From Chloroflexia bacterium (lineage in GTDB: Bacteria; Chloroflexota; Chloroflexia; Thermomicrobiales; UBA6265): a stretch of DNA of 15,023 bases. Position 1 is the first letter of the stretch. Every line of letters starts with the position of its first letter. The position numbers and the translations under genes are program-made. Shown piece by piece: positions 7,428 to 12,743 of the stretch. The stretch lies in assembly GCA_013694885.1 (NCBI GenBank), contig JACDBO010000483.1, positions 1-15,023 on the forward strand, read 5' to 3'. Below the pieces are notes generated by a model. It saw only the letters and a program-made list of their open reading frames with translations, searched no databases and was not told the origin of the DNA.

Positions 7428-8990
7428 ATGGACCGCAAACAGAACCACACCCCTAAATCCGCCACGATGACGCGACGATCCGCGCTGCAGTTGGCCGGTG
7501 CCGCGGCCCTTGCCGCGGGGACCGTGAGCACGACCGGCTTGTCCGCTGCCGCCCAGTCCACGCCGAGCCCGGCGGCGCCCGCGTACCCACTGGTGCTCGA
7601 GCAGGGGCCGATCAAGATCTACGACTACGGCCTGACGCTGCCCACCGACGACGTCACCTTCCGGTGGGCGGACCACCAGGGAGTTCGGGTGCCCTTCCAT
7701 GAGGCACTCCACGCGGCGTTCATGGAGGCGTATCCCAACATCACCATCGAGTACGACTCCCTTGGGCAGGACCTTGCCGAGCTGCTGGCCGTCGGTGTCC
7801 AGAGTGGCGATGCGCACGACGTGCTTCCCAGCAACGCCGGCATCCTGGCGCCGCAGGCGGTGCGGGAGGGGTGGATCGCCCCGCTCGACGACGTGCTGCC
7901 GAATTTCGAACAATGGAAGGCCGCCTACCCGCCGAATACGTTCCTGCCCGGTATCAATGTCTTCGATGGCAAGACCTACAGTTGCCCGATGTACGCGTCG
8001 AAGTTGCACCGGAACTTGCTCTTCTACAACACCGGGTTGCTGCGGGACGCGGGCTACGATCCCGCCACCACGCCGCTGACCTGGGATGACTTCCGCGCCG
8101 CGGCCCGCACCGTGACCGAGCAGGGCAACTACGGTTTCATCAGCGCTGGCGGTCCCGGCAGTTCCTTCGTGGTGACGTTGGCGGAGATCGCCGGCGCCCA
8201 CGGCGGCGAGTTCAACTGGCAGACCGGCGAGTTCAACTACACCAGCGACCAGTTTCTGGCCGCGATCGACCTGATGATGGCGATGAACGACGACGGCAGT
8301 TTCCTGCCGGGTATGGCCTCGATGACCGATACCGATGTGCGGGCGCGGTTGCCGCAGGGCCGGGCGGCCATGTACATCTCGGGCATCTGGAACGTCTCGA
8401 TTTGGGAGCAGGCGGAACCGGGGTTCGACTTTGGGGTGGCCAGCGCACCGGTCCCAACCAGCGGCGAGGCGTTCCCGCTCAGCATCGCCCCTGGCATTGG
8501 CGAAGCGTATTACCTCTACGCCGGCAGCGACTACAAGGAGATCGCGGCGGCGCTCTTTGCCTTCGTCGGCAGCCTGGAAGGCAATGTCGCGCTCAAGGAG
8601 ATCAGCAAAGCCGTCAACCCGGCGGTGTTCCCCGAGGCGAACGAGATCGTCGATCACAGCGAGCGCGGCAAGCGGGCGATCGAGATCAATGACCAGCAAC
8701 TGCGGCTCAGACCAGCACCCGCCGTTCGCAACCTCGACGCCACCCAAGTGGAGATGGAGCGGCGTCCCGTCACCCCCAACTTGATGGACGTCGTCAACGG
8801 CATCTTTTCCGGTCAGGTCGGTGACCCGCGCGCGGCGATGCAGGACCTTCAGGATCGCTCCAACCAGGAGCTCGACCGCGCGATCCAGGCGGCGGTGGAC
8901 AGCGGAGCCCAGGTGAGCCGCGACGACTGGGTTTTCTCGAACTGGGATCCCGCGGAGGACTACGACCTGGAGAAGTACGAGGAGCTCTAG
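7428..8990 (+). CDS. Extracellular sugar-binding protein of the ABC importer, Tat-type signal
   Basis: The 520-residue protein starts at an ATG with AAGGAG 7 nt upstream. The N-terminus carries a twin-arginine motif, TRRSALQLAG (residues 15-24), a hydrophobic stretch, and a probable cleavage site after AAA at 40-42. There is no lipobox cysteine, so it is either released or held by another means. The mature part follows the family 1 solute-binding pattern: a stretch with YPNITIEYDSLG (~101-112), residues naming a metal- or sugar-cleft region (YSCPMYASKLHRNLLFYNTGLL, ~186-207, given here only as its span and ends) and an RLPQGRAAMYISGIW stretch (~306-320). It follows the permeases by 87 bp and completes the importer apart from the ATPase. 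The length is at the upper end for the family. Confidence 0.9.
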   Translation: MDRKQNHTPKSATMTRRSALQLAGAAALAAGTVSTTGLSAAAQSTPSPAAPAYPLVLEQGPIKIYDYGLTLPTDDVTFRWADHQGVRVPFHEALHAAFMEAYPNITIEYDSLGQDLAELLAVGVQSGDAHDVLPSNAGILAPQAVREGWIAPLDDVLPNFEQWKAAYPPNTFLPGINVFDGKTYSCPMYASKLHRNLLFYNTGLLRDAGYDPATTPLTWDDFRAAARTVTEQGNYGFISAGGPGSSFVVTLAEIAGAHGGEFNWQTGEFNYTSDQFLAAIDLMMAMNDDGSFLPGMASMTDTDVRARLPQGRAAMYISGIWNVSIWEQAEPGFDFGVASAPVPTSGEAFPLSIAPGIGEAYYLYAGSDYKEIAAALFAFVGSLEGNVALKEISKAVNPAVFPEANEIVDHSERGKRAIEINDQQLRLRPAPAVRNLDATQVEMERRPVTPNLMDVVNGIFSGQVGDPRAAMQDLQDRSNQELDRAIQAAVDSGAQVSRDDWVFSNWDPAEDYDLEKYEEL

Positions 8991-9016
8991 CGTGGGTTGC
9001 ATCCTGCCGTAGGGGC

Positions 9017-9066
9017 AGCGTCCAGCGGCCGGTGCGTGCCGCTCGCGCCGCCGGTTGCTGGACGCT
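9017..9066 (+). terminator. Strong hairpin after the binding-protein gene, likely terminator
   Basis: AGCGTCCAGCGGCCGG (9017-9032) pairs with CCGGTTGCTGGACGCT (9051-9066) over 16 bp, including two G.U pairs, around an 18-nt loop. It begins 26 bp after the TAG of the binding-protein gene, where a terminator is expected. There is no T-tract after it, so it may instead protect the upstream mRNA 3' end or attenuate read-through into the aminotransferase gene. Confidence 0.5.
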
Positions 9067-9072
9067 CCGGCA

Positions 9073-9094
9073 AGTGTGTTCCCAGTGTGTTCCC
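9073..9094. repeat. Tandem 11-bp direct repeat
   Basis: AGTGTGTTCCC occurs twice without a gap (9073-9083 and 9084-9094), followed by AGG. It sits between the hairpin and the aminotransferase start. It could be a regulator half-site pair or a slippage duplication. Confidence 0.5.
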
Positions 9095-9214
9095 AGGTCG
9101 CACACAGCCATCGTAACTGGGGCCGGTGTCTGACTCGGCGTGACGTTGCGTCGCGGGACCACTCCAGTCCACGGATGGGCCCGGATGCGCAAGGACAGGA
9201 AGGAACGAGGACCC

Positions 9215-10504
9215 GTGCTCAACGCGACAGAACGGTCGAGCGAGATTTTCGAGACCGCCCAGCGGTACATTCCCGGTGGCGTGAGCAGTGCCAATCGGCG
9301 CGTCGAGCCGAACCTGACCTTCACGCGCGCCGAAGGTGCCTACATCTACGAAGCCGATGGGCAGCGCTACATCGATTACCACGCGGCGTTTGGCCCGGCC
9401 ATCCTGGGGCATTGCCACCCCGAGGTCAACCGGCGCGTCGCCGCAACCCTCGATCGCATCGATCTGATCGGCGCCGGCGCCGGCGAGCTGGAAGCGCAGC
9501 TCGCGCAAAAGATCGTGGAGCACGTTCCATCGGCGGAGAAGACGCTCTTCTGCAACTCGGGTTCGGAGGCAACCTACTCGGCCCTTCGGGTGGCGCGGGC
9601 CGCCACCGGCCGGCGCAAGCTCATCAAGTTCCAAGGCTGCTACCACGGCTGGCACGATGCCGTGGCCATGAACGTCATCAGCAGCGCCGCCAAGATCGGT
9701 CAGCGGGACCTGCTGTCGGCCGGTATGACCCCGGAGGTGGTGGAGGATACGCTCGTTCTTCGGTTCAACGATGTCGAGGAGCTGACGCGCGTCATCGAGC
9801 GGCGGGGTGACGAGATCGCGGCGGTCATTCTTGAGCCGATCCCCCACAACATCGGTACCGTGATGCCCCACGACGCGTTCCTGCGGCGCATGCGCGACCT
9901 GACCGCGGCTCACGGCATCGTGCTGATCTTCGACGAGGTCGTCACCGGATTCCGGCACACGCTGGGTGGCTATCAGGCGGTGGCCGGGGTCACACCCGAT
10001 CTGACCACGATGGGCAAGGCGATCGCCAACGGGTTCCCCCTCGCGGCGCTGTGCGGGCGCGCGGACCTGCTGGATCGCTGCGGACCGGATGGCGATGTCT
10101 TCTTCGCGGGCACCTTCAACGCCCACCCGGTCGGCGTCGCCGCGAGCCTGGCGACCATCGACATCCTTGAGCGGCCCGGCAGCTACGAGCATCTCTTCGG
10201 ATTGGGCGAGCGGATGCGGGCCGGCATGACCATGCTTATCGATCGCTATGGTATCCAGGCAACCTCGACCGGCTTCGGCTCGGTCTTCGTCACCTATTTC
10301 ATGTCCGCCCCAATCGACGATTACGACGATCTCCTGCGCAACGATGTCGCGGCATTCGTGCGGTTCCGGCGAGAGATGATTACGCGGGGGGTGTACATGC
10401 TCCCGGTCAACCTGAAGCGCAACCACGTCAGCCTGGCGCACACGGTCCAAGACATCGACACCACCCTTGAGGCCGCGGAGGACGTTTTGAAGCAGATGCG
10501 ATGA
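9215..10504 (+). CDS. Class III PLP aminotransferase, glutamate-1-semialdehyde aminomutase-like
   Basis: From the GTG at 9215 the protein has 429 residues, the usual length of HemL-like enzymes. The start is chosen for the purine-rich AGGAACGAGG just upstream. In-frame starts at 9140 (GTG) and 9185 (ATG) would only add a basic tail. Family marks are IPGGVSSANR near the N-terminus, NSGSEAT (114-120), YHGWHD (143-148), IFDEVVTGFR with Asp240 that binds the PLP pyridine nitrogen, and MGKAIANGFP with Lys268 that forms the Schiff base. True HemL proteins usually read GGVNSPVR where this has GGVSSANR. That change, and the sugar-uptake context rather than a heme cluster, suggest an aminotransferase or aminomutase of another substrate. 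Whether it shares the transporter transcript is unsure because of the hairpin at 9017-9066. Confidence 0.85.
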   Translation: MLNATERSSEIFETAQRYIPGGVSSANRRVEPNLTFTRAEGAYIYEADGQRYIDYHAAFGPAILGHCHPEVNRRVAATLDRIDLIGAGAGELEAQLAQKIVEHVPSAEKTLFCNSGSEATYSALRVARAATGRRKLIKFQGCYHGWHDAVAMNVISSAAKIGQRDLLSAGMTPEVVEDTLVLRFNDVEELTRVIERRGDEIAAVILEPIPHNIGTVMPHDAFLRRMRDLTAAHGIVLIFDEVVTGFRHTLGGYQAVAGVTPDLTTMGKAIANGFPLAALCGRADLLDRCGPDGDVFFAGTFNAHPVGVAASLATIDILERPGSYEHLFGLGERMRAGMTMLIDRYGIQATSTGFGSVFVTYFMSAPIDDYDDLLRNDVAAFVRFRREMITRGVYMLPVNLKRNHVSLAHTVQDIDTTLEAAEDVLKQMR

Positions 10505-10513
10505 GCACGCGGA

Positions 10514-11059
10514 TCAGGTGGGGTCGTCGCAGAGCGCTACCAACCTGCCCACGGTCCGCCAGTTGCGGCTGGTGCTGACCGCGTCGAGTGCTCGGTCGAA
10601 ATAGTCGTTGGTCAACCGGCCGCGGGCCACGCCATTGGGCGCGTGAATGTAGATGGCCCGGTCGACGACGGCGAAGCGGTCCGGCGGCGACCGGTCGGGG
10701 TCGAGCTTGGCCACCCGCTCCGGCGTGGGCACCCCGCTGAGCACCATGACGTGCAGCTCCTTCTCCGGCGCCCCCTCTGTCAGGAACGGATTGCCCAGGA
10801 CGATTGCCCGCAGCTCATCGGCGGACAGGAGCACCACCGGAACCGTCAAGCCGAGCTGCTCCCTGATCCGGGTGGTGATGGCGGCACCGATCGTGACCGC
10901 GTCCGTCGGTGAGGCGTCGAAGAGCACATTGCCGCTCTGGACCACGGACCGCACGTTGGCGCCGCCGGCCCGCTCGACGTAGCCGCGCAGCTCCGCCATC
11001 GGCACCATGTTCTTCCCACCGAGGTTGATGCCGCGCAGCAACGCAACGTGCGTAGACAC
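10514..11059 (-). CDS. DUF1697 family protein
   Basis: The protein has 181 residues from the GTG at 11059, the third of three consecutive GTG codons. It is chosen because GGAGG lies 7 nt upstream and the length then matches the family (~180). The N-terminal hallmark is THVALLRGINLGGKNMVPM, followed by VRSVVQSGNVLFDA; both are characteristic of DUF1697. The C-terminal part includes DRAIYIHAPNGVARGRLTN and ends RLVALCDDPT. The molecular function of the family is not established. It converges with the aminotransferase gene, with only 9 bp between the stops, so there is no room for a separate terminator there. Confidence 0.88.
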   Translation of the reverse strand: MSTHVALLRGINLGGKNMVPMAELRGYVERAGGANVRSVVQSGNVLFDASPTDAVTIGAAITTRIREQLGLTVPVVLLSADELRAIVLGNPFLTEGAPEKELHVMVLSGVPTPERVAKLDPDRSPPDRFAVVDRAIYIHAPNGVARGRLTNDYFDRALDAVSTSRNWRTVGRLVALCDDPT

Positions 11060-11132
11060 CACCACCCCTCCGCCATTCTGAGTAGTTCGTCTCAGCGGAT
11101 GTGTCGTCCATCGCCCGCCGCCTACAGTCGTC

Positions 11133-11151
11133 ATTCTGACGAAGGAAGAAT
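11133..11151. repeat. Interspersed hairpin repeat, copy 2 (loop GACGAAGGA)
   Basis: ATTCT (11133-11137) and AGAAT (11147-11151) flank the same 9-nt loop, GACGAAGGA, as the repeat at 2955-2987, where the stem is GTGCT/AGCAT instead. A partial relative, CATTCTGA, also occurs at 11074-11081 within an imperfect CTGAG/CTCAG stem. Confidence 0.6.
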
Positions 11152-11161
11152 CCCAGCAGCA

Positions 11162-11237
11162 GCATCGCCGGCGAAGCCGATGCGCCGCGGCGCATACCGC
11201 TCAACCGAGAGGCACTTTCATACGGCGACTTCGCCGT
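11162..11237. repeat. Cluster of palindromes in the gap between the DUF1697 and UBP genes
   Basis: The 241-bp gap 11060-11300 holds no convincing gene. It contains GCATCG/CGATGC (11162-11167 with 11178-11183), a perfect 16-bp palindrome ATGCGCCGCGGCGCAT (11180-11195), and ACGGCGA-CT-TCGCCGT (11222-11237). These could form alternative stems. Any of them may serve as a terminator for the UBP gene, which ends at 11301 and is read toward lower coordinates, or as a protein site. Confidence 0.5.
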
Positions 11238-11300
11238 CGCATGACCAAGGCAGGAGCGCTCCACCACTGTTCAGCCGGATTCCATAACGACTCGGACCGT

Positions 11301-11576
11301 CTACGATTCGGGCGCCAGAACGAACGCGACCTCGTCGACGTAGCACCAGAGCCACTCCTCGCCCGGTTGGTACGACTGGATGACCGGGTGCCTGGTGGCG
11401 TGAAAATGCGCCGTGGCGTGCTTGTTCGGTGAGTCGTCGCAGCACCCGACGTGACCGCAGACGCGGCACAGCCGCAAGTGAACCCAGCGATCCCCGCTCC
11501 GCAAACACTCCTCGCACCCCTCCGGCGTCCGGACCGCGACCTCCTGGATCTGGTCGAGGTGACCGCAATTCTCCAT
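11301..11576 (-). CDS. UBP-type zinc-finger protein
   Basis: This is a 91-residue protein that consists almost wholly of a ZnF-UBP domain. The metal-binding pattern is CGH (Cys4, His6), CEEC (21-24), CRVC (37-40), then Cys45/Cys46, His53, His57, His59 and His63, and it ends with a WLWCYVDEVAFVL strand. In eukaryotes this fold binds the C-terminus of ubiquitin; in bacteria its small stand-alone forms have no established partner. The ATG at 11576 overlaps the stop of the upstream DUF5996 gene as TGATG, with GGGAGTGAG before it, so translation is probably coupled. Confidence 0.85.
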   Translation of the reverse strand: MENCGHLDQIQEVAVRTPEGCEECLRSGDRWVHLRLCRVCGHVGCCDDSPNKHATAHFHATRHPVIQSYQPGEEWLWCYVDEVAFVLAPES

Positions 11577-12532
11577 CAGCTCACTCCCTCTGGATAGCCG
11601 TGCTCCAACGCGGTGCGATCCCAACTGGCCAGTGTCGCGGCGGCCTCGTAGACACTCTGGAAGAACGCCAGGATCGTGCCGTCGGGGTCCGATGTCTGGC
11701 GCGCCGCCTCGTACGGCAGGATGAACTGGCCGAGTTGTGGGTGAAATGCGGCGTCGTCGGGCTGGACCGTCGCCGCCTTGAAACCGTCAGGCTCGGGAAA
11801 GATGTAGGCGTAGAAGGCCGGTTCGCCGAGCTCAACGCCGAAGAAGTTGGCGTTGCCCGGCCAGAAGCCAATGGCGATGTTCTCCTGATCCTCGGCAAGC
11901 TGGAAGAAGCGCGGTGCGCCCGCCGGCAGCGGTGGGGCGGGTCGACCGGAGAAGCGAGTCTGGGCGAGGTCGAACGAACCCCAGTAGAAGAGCACCGGGC
12001 TGCTCTTGCCGCCGAACGGCGCCCGGTAGCGCCCCAGCACCCGCTCGGTCCCGAGCATGATCCGCCACCAGCGCTGCACGGCGTCCGCGTCGTAGGCGTC
12101 ATGCTCGCGGTCGACCGCGCAGGAGATCACCGGCGCGACGATCTCCACCGGCATCGGGTCGATCGCGACCTCGATCCCCAGCGCCCGGAGCGCGGTGAAA
12201 AACTCGTCGTAGAAGTCGGCGACCGCCCGCGGGATAAGCGGCAGCACCTTCGTCGCCCCGTCGCTGGTCTGGATGAACAGGTTGTGCTCGATGAAGTCGA
12301 GGCTGATCTCGACGGAGCGGTCCCCGGCGGGCATCGGCCCGGTCGTCAGCCCGCGCACCGTCAGGTGCAATGCCACGTTCCACCACTGGTTGAGAAACGG
12401 CGTCAGCGCCAGTTTGGTCTTGCCGACGATCTGCAACCACCGGTGCAGCGTCGCCTGCGTCTCCCGCCAATCGTCCAATGGCAAAGGTGGCCAGGCGTTC
12501 GCGGTCGTTATTGTCTGTCTATTTGGTGACAT
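11576..12532 (-). CDS. DUF5996 family protein
   Basis: The 318-residue protein starts at an ATG preceded by GGAGGCGAG. I recognise the family from WPPLPLDDWRETQATLHRW (residues 14-32), QIVGKTKLALTP, and QWWNVALHLTVRGLTTGPMP (49-68), which are typical of DUF5996. Later marks are SVEISLDFIEHNLFIQTSDG and a PVLFYWGSFDLAQTRFSGR stretch near residues 178-196. No catalytic motif, signal or membrane segment is seen, and the function of the family is not known to me. Its stop overlaps the start of the UBP zinc-finger gene. Confidence 0.85.
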   Translation of the reverse strand: MSPNRQTITTANAWPPLPLDDWRETQATLHRWLQIVGKTKLALTPFLNQWWNVALHLTVRGLTTGPMPAGDRSVEISLDFIEHNLFIQTSDGATKVLPLIPRAVADFYDEFFTALRALGIEVAIDPMPVEIVAPVISCAVDREHDAYDADAVQRWWRIMLGTERVLGRYRAPFGGKSSPVLFYWGSFDLAQTRFSGRPAPPLPAGAPRFFQLAEDQENIAIGFWPGNANFFGVELGEPAFYAYIFPEPDGFKAATVQPDDAAFHPQLGQFILPYEAARQTSDPDGTILAFFQSVYEAAATLASWDRTALEHGYPEGVS

Positions 12533-12563
12533 CAGCTCGCCTCCCGTCTCGTCGGTCAGGCGC

Positions 12564-12577
12564 GGGCCTGAAGGCCC
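12564..12577. repeat. Perfect short hairpin GGGCCT-GA-AGGCCC
   Basis: Six complementary bases on each side of a 2-nt centre lie 32 bp upstream of the DUF5996 start and just outside the larger inverted repeat. On either strand the loop would in practice open to about 4 nt. It may belong to the same decayed element. Confidence 0.45.
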
Positions 12578-12580
12578 ACG

Positions 12581-12690
12581 CTCAACAAGGAAGCCCCGTT
12601 GGAGCTGAGAACTCGTGTGGCATCAGGTCCGCGACCCGAGCCACCGCATGACGCCAACGTCCTCAGCCTCCAAGAGGCTTCCTTGTTGCG
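12581..12690. repeat. 110-bp inverted-repeat unit, possible remnant of IS200/IS605-type ends
   Basis: CAACAAGGAAGCC (12583-12595) is the exact reverse complement of GGCTTCCTTGTTG (12676-12688). Beyond that core the arms continue as TTGGAG(G)CTGAG with two small gaps, so they are about 30 bp each (12581-12612 and 12659-12690) around a ~46-bp centre. On both strands the arm reads AACAAGGAAGCC, which resembles the 3' end of many tnpB genes and their right-end sequence. No transposase gene is present. It could be a miniature element, a decayed pair of ends, or a structured RNA. Confidence 0.5.
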
Positions 12691-12697
12691 GAGCCGG

Positions 12698-12724
12698 GAG
12701 CCCGGTGCTTGAGCGCCGGGTCTC
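12698..12724 (-). terminator. Possible terminator hairpin after the FAD/Fe-S oxidoreductase gene
   Basis: GAGCCCGG (12698-12705) pairs with CCGGG-T-CTC (12716-12724) with one bulged base and a 10-nt loop. It is about 20 nt past the stop codon of the minus-strand gene that ends at 12744. No T-tract follows. Confidence 0.35.
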
Positions 12725-12743
12725 CGCCGCCGTGGATCATCCA

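Noticed and set aside
6999..9002. A 667-codon open frame on the minus strand opposite the second permease and the binding-protein gene
   Set aside because: It lies antisense to clear genes with good ribosome sites and conserved motifs; its translation is His/Arg/Gly-rich and matches no family. Long antisense frames are common at this GC content.
8987..10450. A 487-codon minus-strand frame opposite the aminotransferase gene
   Set aside because: The plus strand encodes an unmistakable PLP enzyme; the antisense product has no recognisable domain.
11048..11287. A 79-codon plus-strand frame in the gap between the DUF1697 and UBP genes
   Set aside because: It runs through the hairpin repeat and palindromes, is low in complexity (Ser/Arg/Pro/His), and has no ribosome site.
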